A stretch of DNA of 64,000 nucleotides from Candidatus Bathyarchaeum tardum (GTDB lineage Archaea > Thermoproteota > Bathyarchaeia > Bathyarchaeales > Bathyarchaeaceae), in NCBI GenBank assembly GCA_029762755.1, contig JARVGH010000003.1:124001-188000 (forward strand), written 5' to 3'. A program made the position numbers and the translations under genes. Of this stretch, positions 1 to 8,877 are shown in pieces; within the stretch, counting starts at the first letter, position 1, and each line of letters begins with the position of its first letter. The notes beneath the pieces are model-generated. The model searched no databases and was not told where the DNA came from. It saw only the letters and a list, made by a program, of their open reading frames with translations.

Positions 1-243
1 CTTTTACGCCCTAAAATTATGATTTTAAACCCTTTTTTGAGGTTTAACAAGGTTAATTCCAAATATTTTATCACTGTTTTATCATAAAATCATCGATAAA
101 ATTGTCTTAATGTGTTCCCATTTGTGTAAAAAAGCTTCCTTTTTTCTTTTTTAGCGGCACATTTAAGTACCAAAGACATCGCAAAAACTATAACATATTA
201 ATATTTTTGAAACTTTTCTAAAATTACATAAAGAGGCGACACA

Positions 244-2067
244 TTGACAGACGAATCAACCAACAAATATATTGACAAAATAGTTGACCGATATTCACAA
301 CTGTTTACTCTTCCCTCCACCCGCAAACTTGCTGTTTATTTTGCTTTGGTGGGTCTACATGGTGGGGTTATTTCAGTATTAGCGCTAAACTTGTCTTTAG
401 ACAACTTTCTTCATGGTTTATTTTTTGGATCAACTTTTATTCTTCTAACTTTTTTTGCAGACCTAATAATCAAAGCTACGGCAATGAAAAATGACCATGT
501 TTTCAATTTACGTCGGTCTTTTGCCCTGTCTTTTTTTTCTTCACTTGTGTGGTTTGCAATTCTTCTTTTGGGGTCCTTAGTTAGTGGTTTTCTTGGGGTT
601 TCAAACCTTTGGATACGCTTCTTTTTTCTCGGATTTGGGGGGTCCCTCATTCTTCGGTTACTCGTGTATTCAGTAACCTCCTTTGCAGGCTTTGCAGGAG
701 CAACTTTTGCTTCTATGTTGCAGCCAGTTCTTTGTTTGCTTTCACTATTTTTTGTACCCTCTACACTTGAGTCTTTTACACAGAGCCAACTTCTGCTGTT
801 TGTTTCTATTCCTGTTTGTATTGCTTTCCTTACTGTTCTACTTTTCAAGTATTTCATGGACCGTGAAGGCACTGGAAGTCTTGGAATTGCGTCTTCTGTT
901 TTGTTTAAAGCCTTTATAGCCAATTGGACTGAAGACCTTGTGGCTCCTTTGGAAACTTTTTTTGAAAAAATGGGTACTTTAGAAGACGTTAAAGTTTCGT
1001 TGTTGACTTTTAGGACTGAAGAAAAACTAAAAGCTGCAATTATTGTACCTGCTTTACATCCTGGACCCTTTAAAAATCTTGGGAGTAGTCTTCTTCCCTC
1101 TTTGATTCAAACAGCTGTTCAAGAAAAATACGGTTGTGTTGTTTGTGCACCTCACGGTTTAGTTGGTCATGAATTAGATGTTGCTTCGCAGGCTCATAAT
1201 CAGCGGGTTTTGGATAGTATTATTGGGTTTCTGGGCGAATCAAATAGTTATTCAAAAGCTACACCAATGGTACGAACAGAAAGTCGAGATGCAAAAGCTA
1301 GTTGCCAACTTTTTGGGGATTTTGCCTTTGTCACTTTAACTACTGCACCAAAAACAATTGAAGATCTCCCCCCTGAACTAGAAGCTTTTCTTTCGGAAGA
1401 AGCAAGAAAGCGAGGCCTTTCTATACTTCCAATTGACGCCCACAACAGCATGGGGGGTGAATTTGACTTGAAGAATGCGGTGTCTTCGTTTAGTCAGGCT
1501 TCTATTGCTTGTTTTGAAAAAGCTTTGAGATCTACTGAATCGTCTTTCCGTGTTGGGGCTTCAACAATTATTCCTCGTGATTTTTCTGTTCGTGATGGTA
1601 TGGGTCCAGGAGGAATAAGTGTAATCGTAACTGAAGTTGAGGCCCAAAAAACGGCTTATGTGACCATTGATGGCAACAACATGGTGTCTGGGCTACGGGA
1701 CAAAATTCTTTCAGCAGTAAAAACGCTTGGTGTGGATGACGGTGAAGTTCTTACTACTGATACTCATTCAGTATGTGGGCTTACACGTAGTTCTCGTGGA
1801 TACAATCTGGTGGGAGAAGCAATTGACCACACAAAGCTCGTCAGTTATATTAAAGACGCTGTTTCCCGTGCAATTAATAATCTAGAGCCTGTTACTGCAT
1901 CGTGGCGCACGGAAATGATTCATGACGTCAAAGTTATTGGGGACAAACAAATAACAGAACTAACCGTTTTAGCTGACAAAACCACAGAATGTGTTAAACG
2001 AGTTGCATTAATCCTATTTCCTTTATCATCAATAATCCTGACAACTCTTTTACTTGTTATTTTTTAA
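244..2067 (+). CDS. DUF2070 family archaeal membrane protein
   Basis: A 607-residue protein of unknown function. The first 210 residues contain about six or seven hydrophobic segments, followed by a soluble region of about 370 residues and one C-terminal membrane segment. The soluble part has histidine-rich conserved stretches (ALHPGPFKNLGSS near 275, APHGLVGHELD near 300, DAHNSMGG near 400), typical of the archaeal DUF2070 family, which is about 600 residues long. The HPGPF and DAHN motifs suggest a metal or phosphate site, but no activity is known. The start is TTG, with a GAGGCGA ribosome site just upstream. The gene stands alone before the ferritin-like gene. The family call is from pattern recognition; the function is unknown. 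Confidence 0.85.
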   Translation: MTDESTNKYIDKIVDRYSQLFTLPSTRKLAVYFALVGLHGGVISVLALNLSLDNFLHGLFFGSTFILLTFFADLIIKATAMKNDHVFNLRRSFALSFFSSLVWFAILLLGSLVSGFLGVSNLWIRFFFLGFGGSLILRLLVYSVTSFAGFAGATFASMLQPVLCLLSLFFVPSTLESFTQSQLLLFVSIPVCIAFLTVLLFKYFMDREGTGSLGIASSVLFKAFIANWTEDLVAPLETFFEKMGTLEDVKVSLLTFRTEEKLKAAIIVPALHPGPFKNLGSSLLPSLIQTAVQEKYGCVVCAPHGLVGHELDVASQAHNQRVLDSIIGFLGESNSYSKATPMVRTESRDAKASCQLFGDFAFVTLTTAPKTIEDLPPELEAFLSEEARKRGLSILPIDAHNSMGGEFDLKNAVSSFSQASIACFEKALRSTESSFRVGASTIIPRDFSVRDGMGPGGISVIVTEVEAQKTAYVTIDGNNMVSGLRDKILSAVKTLGVDDGEVLTTDTHSVCGLTRSSRGYNLVGEAIDHTKLVSYIKDAVSRAINNLEPVTASWRTEMIHDVKVIGDKQITELTVLADKTTECVKRVALILFPLSSIILTTLLLVIF

Positions 2068-2133
2068 GCTTTGATTTTTTTCCGAAACCTTCTTTTATTT
2101 TTATCGTAGTTAATTTCATGTTAGGTGTGTGTT

Positions 2134-2613
2134 TTGAGTTCAAATGATGAGTTAGTTGACCTTTTCAAAAATCAGATTAAAACTGAAGAAGCCATTGTGG
2201 ATTCAGTAAAAACTGGTTTAGCTGAAATAAAAAATCTTGCAGTTAAAGGTGTTTTGAGGGCGATTTCTTTAGATTCTGTTAAACATGCAGAAATGTATTC
2301 ATCTGCCATTATTTTGTTGAATGAGATTCCTCAAGCTTTAACTGAAGAAAACCTTGAAAAACAAAAAGAACTGCTAAAAAAACACATCCAATTAGAAACC
2401 GAAGTAATCGAGAAACTTGTTGAAGCCCTTCCAAATGTAAAAAATAATAAAGTTAAACTTCTTTTGGAGGCGATATTATCTGATGAAAAACGTCATCATG
2501 AACTTTTAACAAAAATATTAAAAATTCTTGTAAAAGGCGAAACAATCACTGATGATGATTGGTGGGACATGCTTTGGGAAAACGTTCCTTTTCATGGAAC
2601 GCCCGGAGGTTAA
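2134..2613 (+). CDS. ferritin-like/rubrerythrin-type four-helix protein
   Basis: A helical protein of about 159 residues with spaced Glu/His pairs in the rubrerythrin or ferritin-like style: EEAIVDS, SVKHAEMYSS, LETEVIEKL and SDEKRHHELL. EEAI...KHAEM and ETEV...EKRHHE resemble the two metal-binding helix pairs of a di-iron fold. There is no rubredoxin domain. The TTG at 2134 is preferred over an upstream GTG at 2125 because AGGTG lies 6 bases before it. A likely role is iron handling or peroxide defence, but substrate and metal are not known. The C-terminus is short and Trp-rich (DDDWWDMLWE). A second, divergent ferritin-like gene lies at 60596. Confidence 0.75.
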   Translation: MSSNDELVDLFKNQIKTEEAIVDSVKTGLAEIKNLAVKGVLRAISLDSVKHAEMYSSAIILLNEIPQALTEENLEKQKELLKKHIQLETEVIEKLVEALPNVKNNKVKLLLEAILSDEKRHHELLTKILKILVKGETITDDDWWDMLWENVPFHGTPGG

Positions 2614-2624
2614 AAAAAGAATCA

Positions 2625-2646
2625 AGGCGATAGTTTAACATCGCTT
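2625..2646. terminator. hairpin between convergent genes
   Basis: AGGCGAT (2625-2631) pairs with ATCGCTT (2640-2646), seven pairs including one G-T, across an 8-base loop. The flanks are A-rich upstream and AT-rich downstream. It lies between the convergent ferritin-like gene and porB, so it could end transcription from both sides. Inference only. Confidence 0.4.
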
Positions 2647-2656
2647 ATAATTTAAT

Positions 2657-3616
2657 TTATTCTATTTCACAGGCTTTGAGCAGTTTCTTCCAGCGACGGT
2701 CAACATTGTTTTGGATTTCGTCTAGAATGTGTTTATTTTTTGGTTTGAATAGGTGCCTGAATCTACGTTGGGTTTTTAGGTACACTTCTACTGGCTTCTT
2801 TTTTTCTGGCTTCATGGCTATTATTTTACTTTTTGGTGAAAGCTTGTATTCGCCGCATTCTGCTTCCCACAGTGGAAATACACATGTTTCAACTGCAAGG
2901 CGAGAAATTTCAACAGATTGGGCAGTTTCACTTCTCCATCCTCTTGGGCATGGAGCAAAACTATGCAAAAATGCTGGTCCATTTATTTCCATTCCTTTTC
3001 GCGCTTTTTTCACCATGTCATTCCAGTATCCAATGCTAGCTGTTGCCACGTAAGGCATTTCGTGGGCGACCATTATGTCGGCTATTGGTTTTTTGTATTG
3101 GGGTTTTCCTGGAATTACTTCTCCTGCTGGGGAGGTTGTTGTCCATGCACCATGTGGAGTCCCTCCGCTTCTTTGTATTCCTGTATTCATGTAGGCTTCG
3201 TTATCGTAAAGCACGTAAAGGAAGTCGTGTCCTCTTTCTACTGCCCCTGATAATGCTTGGAAGCCTATATCGAAGGTTCCACCATCTCCTGCAAAAGCGA
3301 CAACATCTATGTGTTCATCTTTTATGCGCCCTTTTTTTCTCAGAATCTTTAATGCACTTTCTATTCCTGCTGCATTGGCTGCTGCAGTTTCAAAGGCAGT
3401 GTGTATCCACGGTACGTCCCATGCTGTGTTTGGGTAAATAGTAGAAACTACTTCCATGCATCCTGTGGCGTTTGTGGCTATTACTGGACCTCTTGCTGCT
3501 TTCATTACCAATCTAAGAGCGATTGCTGGTCCACATCCTGCGCAAGCTCTGTGCCCTGGCATAAATTTTTCAGGTATTTTTGCAAATTCTTTTCCTGTAA
3601 CTTTCCATTCTGTCAT
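2657..3616 (-). CDS. porB: pyruvate:ferredoxin oxidoreductase, beta subunit
   Basis: The thiamine-diphosphate-binding subunit of the enzyme that interconverts pyruvate plus CoA with acetyl-CoA plus CO2, passing electrons to ferredoxin. Seen: the N-terminal CAGCGPA iron-sulfur cysteines, the ThDP motif GDGG followed by NEAYMNTG, and a conserved Cys in SFAPCPRGW; length is about 319 residues, as expected for PorB. The ATG at 3616 is preferred over a GTG at 3625 because GGGAGTGA of the preceding stop region sits at the right distance. It is the last gene of the porCDAB operon, 5 bases after porA. The 2-oxoacid could differ from pyruvate, but the gene order and motifs favour pyruvate. Confidence 0.93.
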   Translation of the reverse strand: MTEWKVTGKEFAKIPEKFMPGHRACAGCGPAIALRLVMKAARGPVIATNATGCMEVVSTIYPNTAWDVPWIHTAFETAAANAAGIESALKILRKKGRIKDEHIDVVAFAGDGGTFDIGFQALSGAVERGHDFLYVLYDNEAYMNTGIQRSGGTPHGAWTTTSPAGEVIPGKPQYKKPIADIMVAHEMPYVATASIGYWNDMVKKARKGMEINGPAFLHSFAPCPRGWRSETAQSVEISRLAVETCVFPLWEAECGEYKLSPKSKIIAMKPEKKKPVEVYLKTQRRFRHLFKPKNKHILDEIQNNVDRRWKKLLKACEIE

Positions 3617-3621
3617 TTTCT

Positions 3622-4851
3622 TCACTCCCTTAATCCGACAAATTGTATCTTGTTTTCAATTTGTCCTGTTTTTGCAATATTCTGTAAATCTTTGTAGATG
3701 CTTTCAATCATTATTGGTCGTGTATCTCGTCCACCTAGACCGTAAATGTAGTTAACTACTTTTGGGCTATCCGACACATCATATAATGCATGACGAATTT
3801 CAATGAAAATTGGTCCACCGTTTCCGCCAAAACTTGATGAACGATCCATTACGGCAACCGCCTTTTTACCTGACAAGTTGCTGATTATATCTTCAACAGG
3901 TACAGGTCTAAACGTTCTTAATCTGAGCAATCCTGCTTTGATTCCTTTTTCACGCAGATCATCTACAACAGTTTTTATTGTTCCCGCAGTAGAACCGATA
4001 CATACTGTAACAATCTCTGCATCTTCAAGCCTGTATGCTTCAACTAACGCATTTCCATAACTTCGTCCACTTTGTTTTGCATATTCGTTATGTACTTGTT
4101 TGATAACTTTAAGCGCTTTTTTCATGGCTTCTTCTTGTTGTCGTTTATGTTCAAAGTAGTAATCTTGAAGAGCAACAGGTCCAAGTGTCAATGGTTTTTC
4201 GGGGTCCAGCTTGAACGGAACAATTTCGCCTCTATGATTCATCACGTGGGGAATTTGTCGTATTCCTACAAATTTTTTAACAGTTTCATCTGGAAGAACG
4301 GTTACGTTCTCTAACGTGTGGCTTAAAACGAAGCCGTCAATTCCAACCATTATTGGAAGTTGAACCTCCAAGTTTTCAGCGATTTTGAATGCTTGAATTA
4401 TCGAATCATAGGCTTCTTGGCTGTTTTCGGCATACATCTGTATCCAGCCCAAATCCCTTTGAGCCATAGAATCTGCATGGTCACAGTGAATGTTAAGGGG
4501 AGCTGACAATGCCCTATTAACAACCGACATTACAATTGGCATTCTTGAACCTGAAGCAACACCCAACATTTCATGCATTAATGCTAGACCAGCAGATGCA
4601 GTTGCAGTAAAAGTTCGGGCACCTGTTGCCGCTGCTGTTATGCTACATGTCATTGCTGTGTGTTCTGATTCTACACAAACGAATTCTGTGTCTACTTCGC
4701 CGTTTGCGACGTATTCACTAAATTTTTCGACAATTATAGTTTGAGGGGTAATTGGATATGCAGCTACTACATCTACGTCGCACTGTTTTACAGCGTAGGC
4801 GACTGCTTCATCTCCGTTGAGAGGTATAGTTTTTTGTTCAACTTTGGTCAT
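3622..4851 (-). CDS. porA: pyruvate:ferredoxin oxidoreductase, alpha subunit
   Basis: The catalytic alpha subunit, about 409 residues, carrying the pyrimidine-binding domain (AVAYAVKQCDVDVVAAYPITPQT near residues 15-40, EHTAMTCSITAAATGARTFTATAS near 65-90) and a C-terminal domain with the CIGSTAGTIKTVVDDLREKG region. This is the usual PorA layout. GGAG lies 9 bases before the ATG at 4851; another ATG at 4857 directly touches the porD stop and is less well spaced. The gene follows porD without a gap and precedes porB, in the standard archaeal gamma-delta-alpha-beta order. The complex is cytoplasmic and works with ferredoxin. Confidence 0.93.
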   Translation of the reverse strand: MTKVEQKTIPLNGDEAVAYAVKQCDVDVVAAYPITPQTIIVEKFSEYVANGEVDTEFVCVESEHTAMTCSITAAATGARTFTATASAGLALMHEMLGVASGSRMPIVMSVVNRALSAPLNIHCDHADSMAQRDLGWIQMYAENSQEAYDSIIQAFKIAENLEVQLPIMVGIDGFVLSHTLENVTVLPDETVKKFVGIRQIPHVMNHRGEIVPFKLDPEKPLTLGPVALQDYYFEHKRQQEEAMKKALKVIKQVHNEYAKQSGRSYGNALVEAYRLEDAEIVTVCIGSTAGTIKTVVDDLREKGIKAGLLRLRTFRPVPVEDIISNLSGKKAVAVMDRSSSFGGNGGPIFIEIRHALYDVSDSPKVVNYIYGLGGRDTRPIMIESIYKDLQNIAKTGQIENKIQFVGLRE

Positions 4852-4857
4852 TTTCAT

Positions 4858-5145
4858 TCACTCCTTTCCTTCCATGACCATTTCTATGGCTTTTGCTGGG
4901 CATTCATTTGCACAAATTCCGCAGCCTTTACAGAAATCATAATCATATACCATGACATTTTGTTCTTCATTATATGTAACTGCGCCTTCAGGACAAAATA
5001 TGTGACAGTTCATGCAACGTATGCATTTTTCTATGTTCCAAATAGGCTTGTAGGAACGCCAGTCTCCAGTTTTATAATCTGTACTAGGTACCCAACATAC
5101 TCCTGCTATGGGAATTTCTTTCCAATTTTTCTTTTGTGGGCTCAT
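4858..5145 (-). CDS. porD: pyruvate:ferredoxin oxidoreductase, delta (ferredoxin) subunit
   Basis: A 95-residue subunit with two 4Fe-4S motifs, CIRCMNCHIFCPEG and CKGCGICANECPAKA, which carry electrons from the thiamine site to external ferredoxin. Size and motifs match PorD. Its ATG overlaps the porC stop (ATGA), with AAGGAGG about 10 bases upstream, showing translational coupling. It is second in porCDAB. Confidence 0.94.
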   Translation of the reverse strand: MSPQKKNWKEIPIAGVCWVPSTDYKTGDWRSYKPIWNIEKCIRCMNCHIFCPEGAVTYNEEQNVMVYDYDFCKGCGICANECPAKAIEMVMEGKE

Positions 5146-5699
5146 TCAGTATTTGCCTCCTTGTATGCTTCTTTGATTACTCCAATGTTTTTTTCTGCAA
5201 GTTGTTCTGGAAAACGGTCATTTACTGCTTTTTCGATGCTTTCCATTTCTACTATCCCTGTTGCGCGGGCAACCACTCCAAGCATTGCTGTGTTTGTTAT
5301 TGCTCTTCCAAGAATCCGCATTGCTACATCAGTTGCTGGAACTGTCCACACTGTTCCTTGTTTCATATTCAGTTTTGCTTTCATTGTTTTTGGGTCTTTA
5401 GTTGTGTTTATTATCAAAATTCCTTCTTTGCTTAAGCCCTCTGTAACTGGAACTGTTGCTAAAAGGGTTGGATCCATTACTATTGCTAAATCTGGATGGT
5501 ATACTGCAGAATGGAGCCTGATTGGTTCATCACTAATTCGTGTATAAGCTTTTACTGGTGCCCCCATTCTTTCAGGACCGAATTCGGGGAATGATTGGAT
5601 AAATTTACCTTCATGGATTGCAGCTCGCGCCAACAGCTCACTTGCTGTCCACGCTCCTTGACCACCTCGTCCATGCCATCTGAACTCTTTGAGAACCAC
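5142..5699 (-). CDS. porC: pyruvate:ferredoxin oxidoreductase, gamma subunit
   Basis: The gamma subunit, about 185 residues. The N-terminal WHGRGGQGAWTASELLA motif and FPEFGPERMGAPV, with a later DPTLL segment, are diagnostic for the PorC/KorC family. The GTG at 5699 is preferred because GGAGG lies 7 bases upstream; the ATG at 5720 has no ribosome site. It opens the porCDAB operon and overlaps porD by four bases. Confidence 0.93.
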   Translation of the reverse strand: MVLKEFRWHGRGGQGAWTASELLARAAIHEGKFIQSFPEFGPERMGAPVKAYTRISDEPIRLHSAVYHPDLAIVMDPTLLATVPVTEGLSKEGILIINTTKDPKTMKAKLNMKQGTVWTVPATDVAMRILGRAITNTAMLGVVARATGIVEMESIEKAVNDRFPEQLAEKNIGVIKEAYKEANTE

Positions 5700-5762
5700 T
5701 AATCTTCCTCCAAACAGCATCTCACGTAATTTGTTTAAATTACGACTTACAAGTTACGGTCA

Positions 5763-5773
5763 TTTTTAAGTAT
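5763..5773 (-). promoter_or_regulatory. TATA box of the por operon
   Basis: On the minus strand ATACTTAAAAA is about 64 bases before the porC GTG. A start site 25 bases downstream would leave a leader of roughly 40 bases. An 11-base near-palindrome, CTGCAGTGCAG (5790-5800), lies just upstream and could bind a regulator. Inference from archaeal promoter rules. Confidence 0.4.
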
Positions 5774-5920
5774 TAGGGAAATTGCACACCTGCAGTGCAG
5801 TTTTATTGAATATTTTTTGTATTTTGAGTCATAAAAACTCGTGATTTTATTACCCTTCGATTTGTATGTGCTCGAAGTGACACCTGCTCTTTTATGAATT
5901 ACATGAAACTTCAGTGCAAA

Positions 5921-5930
5921 CATATAAGAG
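5921..5930 (+). promoter_or_regulatory. TATA box for alba
   Basis: CATATAAGAG is about 59 bases before the alba start, which predicts a leader of about 34 bases holding the TGAGG ribosome site. It is the clearest TATA element in this divergent intergenic region. Confidence 0.5.
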
Positions 5931-5988
5931 GATATGCCGCAATTTAGATTTAATTTAAAATTATGCTAGGAAAAATGAGGAATGATTT

Positions 5989-6324
5989 TTGGGCAAAGAA
6001 GCAACGAATTATGAAGATGATACAAGCAAAATTGGTAATAATATTGTTCTTATTGGCAAAAAGCCAGTAATGAATTATGTTACTGCTTGTATCACATTCT
6101 TCAACAGCAGCGGTGAAAACAATGTTGTTGTCAAAGCTCGTGGTCGGGCAATATGTAAAGCCGTTGATGCAGTTGAATTGCTTCGTCGTGCATTCATCAA
6201 AAACTTAGAAATTAGTAATGTTTCAATAGATACTGTAGAACTCTTTAGATCTGAAGACAATCAAAAATCAAATATCTCAACAATCGAAATCATTATCAAA
6301 AAATCTGAACCATCACAAACTTAA
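5989..6324 (+). CDS. albA: Alba family chromatin protein
   Basis: A 111-residue nucleic-acid-binding protein of archaeal chromatin. The NIVLIGKKPVMNYVTACITFF segment holds the conserved loop lysines, followed by VVVKARGRAICKAVDAVELLRR and a C-terminal beta hairpin (STIEIIIKK); these are the standard Alba landmarks. The lysine in GKKPVMNY corresponds to the position acetylated in Sulfolobus Alba. It starts at TTG with TGAGG upstream. A short polar N-terminal extension of about 15 residues precedes the fold. Monocistronic, with its own TATA box. Confidence 0.93.
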   Translation: MGKEATNYEDDTSKIGNNIVLIGKKPVMNYVTACITFFNSSGENNVVVKARGRAICKAVDAVELLRRAFIKNLEISNVSIDTVELFRSEDNQKSNISTIEIIIKKSEPSQT

Positions 6325-6397
6325 TCTTAACTTTAGATTTTCTTTACACTTGTGCTATTTTATTGTCCATTTGGTAAATTGTTTCAGGACTTAGATA

Positions 6398-6408
6398 TGT
6401 ATAAAAAT
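6398..6408 (+). promoter_or_regulatory. TATA box for the aminotransferase gene
   Basis: TGTATAAAAAT lies 36-46 bases before the TTG start. A start site about 25 bases downstream gives a leader of only 10-15 bases containing GGTG. Strong consensus match. Confidence 0.55.
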
Positions 6409-6443
6409 AGTGCAACTTACTTGAATATTATTGGTGCACTATT

Positions 6444-7784
6444 TTGTCTGATTATCCAAATATTGTTGTTCGACCACCTGGACCTAAAGCTAGAACGTTA
6501 ACTAAACGTGATTCAGTTGCCCTTTCTCCCTCATTTACTCGTTATTATCCTTTGGTGATAGAATCTGGACATGATTGTATCGTAAAAGATGTAGACGGAA
6601 ACGAGTACATAGACTTCAACTCAGGATTAGCTTGTTTAAACGTCGGGCACACTCATCCCAAAGTTGTTGAAGCAATAAAGAATCAATGCGACAAGTTTTT
6701 GCATTATTCTAACACGGATTTTTATTATAGTCAAACAGTAAATTTAGCAGAGAAACTTTTCGAGATAACTCCTGGAGATTTCCAAAAAAAGGTACACTTT
6801 GGAAACAGCGGGGCAGAAGCTGTAGAAACAGCAATCAAACTTTCCAAATGGCACACCCGTAAACACCAATTCATTGCATTTATAGGAGCCTTTCATGGAC
6901 GAACATGTGCTGCGACGGCTCTTACCGCAAGTAAACCAACTCAAAGGCGACATTTTTTTCCATTAATTCCCGGAATAACACATGTTCCGTACCCGTACTG
7001 TTACCGGTGTCCGTTCCACCTTTCACACCCTGAATGCAATTACCACTGTGTGGACTTCATAGATGAACAAGTTTTGCAAAAATACGTTCCCCCTGAAGAA
7101 GTTGCAGGATTTGTTTTTGAGCCGATTCAAGGTGAAGGTGGGTATGTTGTTCCTCCTTCTAATTATTTTCAACGCCTTCGAAAATTGGCAGATAAATACG
7201 GTTTGTTGTTGATTGCTGATGAAGTTCAATCTGGAATTGGGCGAACTGGAAAATGGTTTGCAATTGAACACTGGAAAACTGAACCTGATATAATTTGTGT
7301 CGCAAAAGCTCTTGCTTCAGGGTTGCCGTTAAGTGCAACTGTGGCACGGGCGCGGTTGATGGATTGGGACGCTGGTTCTCATGCTAGCACTTTTGGAGGA
7401 AATCCTTTGGCGTGTGCAGCTGCAGTGAATGTTCTTGAAACAATCAAGGAAGAAAAACTTCTTGAAAATGCTGAAAAACAGGGTAATTACATCATGAAGT
7501 GGCTGCGTGATGTAAGAGAAGAACACGAGATTGTTGGTGACGTTCGAGGTAAAGGCTTGATGATTGGAGTTGAGTTTGTGGAAGATAAACAAACTAAAAC
7601 AGCTGGACCTGATCAAGCTAGAGAAGTTATGGTTCGTTGCTGGCGACGGGGTGTAGCAATTATAACTTGTGGAGTTTCGACTCTTCGGTTGGTTCCTCCT
7701 TTAACAATAAGTCGAGACCTAATAGATTCTAGTTTAGAAATAATTGGAGATGTCATCAAAGAAGTTGACGAAGAGTCTTCTTAA
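6444..7784 (+). CDS. class III PLP-dependent aminotransferase (acetylornithine/GABA/ornithine type)
   Basis: A 446-residue fold-type I enzyme. Seen: the cofactor-phosphate segment GNSGAEAVETAIKL, AFHGRT, the GEGG loop, the Asp motif LIADEVQSGIGRTG and the Schiff-base lysine in CVAKALASG at about residue 288. The insert YPYCYRCPFHLSHPECNYHC has four cysteines and two histidines. The closest named group is the archaeal acetylornithine aminotransferase-family set, which in Thermococcales includes ornithine transaminases and amino-acid racemases. The exact amino donor is therefore open, and an ArgD role cannot be read from sequence. GGTG lies 7 bases before the TTG start. It is not linked to the argGH cluster. 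Confidence 0.85.
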   Translation: MSDYPNIVVRPPGPKARTLTKRDSVALSPSFTRYYPLVIESGHDCIVKDVDGNEYIDFNSGLACLNVGHTHPKVVEAIKNQCDKFLHYSNTDFYYSQTVNLAEKLFEITPGDFQKKVHFGNSGAEAVETAIKLSKWHTRKHQFIAFIGAFHGRTCAATALTASKPTQRRHFFPLIPGITHVPYPYCYRCPFHLSHPECNYHCVDFIDEQVLQKYVPPEEVAGFVFEPIQGEGGYVVPPSNYFQRLRKLADKYGLLLIADEVQSGIGRTGKWFAIEHWKTEPDIICVAKALASGLPLSATVARARLMDWDAGSHASTFGGNPLACAAAVNVLETIKEEKLLENAEKQGNYIMKWLRDVREEHEIVGDVRGKGLMIGVEFVEDKQTKTAGPDQAREVMVRCWRRGVAIITCGVSTLRLVPPLTISRDLIDSSLEIIGDVIKEVDEESS

Positions 7785-7789
7785 TCTAT

Positions 7790-8593
7790 TTAATTTAACG
7801 TTTCGATAACCGTGGAATATCGTGAAGATAGTTCCATTCGGTTTTCATATCCTCTTCTTGCGTAAACATTTCGAATTTTTATTCTTACGCCTTCGGGCAA
7901 ATCTTTAACTGTTTGCGCCAAATTTCTCCATGCTGACACTCTGATTGTGCTTGACTTGTCAGTTAATTCAAAATTGGCAACTGCAATTTTTTCATTTCGT
8001 GCTGTTGTGACTTCTCTGAATACGGGTTTTGTTGTGACTGTTCCTTCAACTGTTATTGGACCGCCTTCCTCTGTAATTTCAGCTAACTTTTTTGTTGCCT
8101 GATCTAGAACCTTGATTCTTCCTTTATCTCCTAGATGCAGTTCAGGTTTTCCATCTTGTCCTTGGCGGACGTATGCATGGGACACGTTGATTTTTTGCTC
8201 TTTTTGAATTTTTCCTTTGTCTAAAAGTTCGGCTTTGTCGTCCCACAGAACAACTCTTATTGTTCCAGTTTTGTCTGAAACAATAATGCTGCCTATTTTT
8301 CCTTCTGTCCAATCTCTGCGTTTGAATGTTCTGGATGGATAACTTGTAACAACTTGGACATTCAAGGAAACGTCATTTAATCCTGATACGATGTCTTTGA
8401 TTTGAATTTTAAGACTAAACTGTTTCTTAGATATTTTAACTCCTAGTTCGGATGCTATAATTCGAGCTGCTGTTTGGTCTGTTAGGAAATTTCCTGTTTC
8501 CTTTTTTTTATTTTTTATCATTTCAAAAATTTGTTCAGTTTTGAGGTCAGTACGGGCTGTTAAAATTTGGTTAACAATTATATCTAAACCCAT
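7790..8593 (-). CDS. rpa: replication protein A-like single-stranded DNA-binding protein
   Basis: A 267-residue protein with an N-terminal helical region (1-65) and two OB folds: residues 70-165 (VQVVTSYPSRTFKRRDWTEG, GTIRVVLWDD, VSHAYVRQG) and 170-267 (EGTVTTKPVFREV, STIRVSAWRN, IRNVYARRG). Repeated R-x-S/V-W and VYARRG patterns are typical of archaeal RPA. No C-terminal zinc finger is seen. It protects single-stranded DNA in replication and repair. It is the last of three co-oriented genes after the SWIM protein and a 39-residue membrane protein. Confidence 0.85.
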   Translation of the reverse strand: MGLDIIVNQILTARTDLKTEQIFEMIKNKKKETGNFLTDQTAARIIASELGVKISKKQFSLKIQIKDIVSGLNDVSLNVQVVTSYPSRTFKRRDWTEGKIGSIIVSDKTGTIRVVLWDDKAELLDKGKIQKEQKINVSHAYVRQGQDGKPELHLGDKGRIKVLDQATKKLAEITEEGGPITVEGTVTTKPVFREVTTARNEKIAVANFELTDKSSTIRVSAWRNLAQTVKDLPEGVRIKIRNVYARRGYENRMELSSRYSTVIETLN

Positions 8594-8719
8594 GTTGCTT
8601 CACTGAGTGACTTCAATTTAGTTTTTTGTTGCCAACTATTGCTGAATGGTTGGCGATTGTCCTTCTATCTTTTACTTATTTGTTTGTTCCGCAATAAAGA
8701 TAGAACAAAAAGATTTTGC

Positions 8720-8839
8720 TCATTCTTCTTCGGTTTCGTCTTTACCGTAAACCATGTACAAGAAGCCTAGAACCAATGCTGTGAAAATCAAGGCTGATAA
8801 TCCGATGAGTATCCAGGCAAAATATCCATCTGCAGTCAT
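8720..8839 (-). CDS. 39-residue single-pass membrane protein
   Basis: A short gene starting at ATG with AGGAG 7 bases upstream and ending at TGA. The product begins MTADGYFAW, has one hydrophobic helix (about residues 7-31: ILIGLSALIFTALVLGFLYMV) and ends in the acidic tail GKDETEEE. This is a clear N-out or N-in single-span microprotein; no family is recognised. It lies between the SWIM and RPA genes on the same strand. The good ribosome site and clean hydrophobic/acidic pattern support it being real. Confidence 0.65.
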   Translation of the reverse strand: MTADGYFAWILIGLSALIFTALVLGFLYMVYGKDETEEE

Positions 8840-8877
8840 GTTAAATTCTCCTGTGGTCTAAAATAATTGGATGTGAA

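Noticed and set aside
3043-3441. Long plus-strand frames across porB and porA
   Set aside because: Antisense shadows of the por operon, rich in Cys, Phe and Ser from complementary codons.
4741-5547. 268-codon plus-strand frame over porA-porD-porC
   Set aside because: Antisense to three clear por subunits; composition is artefactual.
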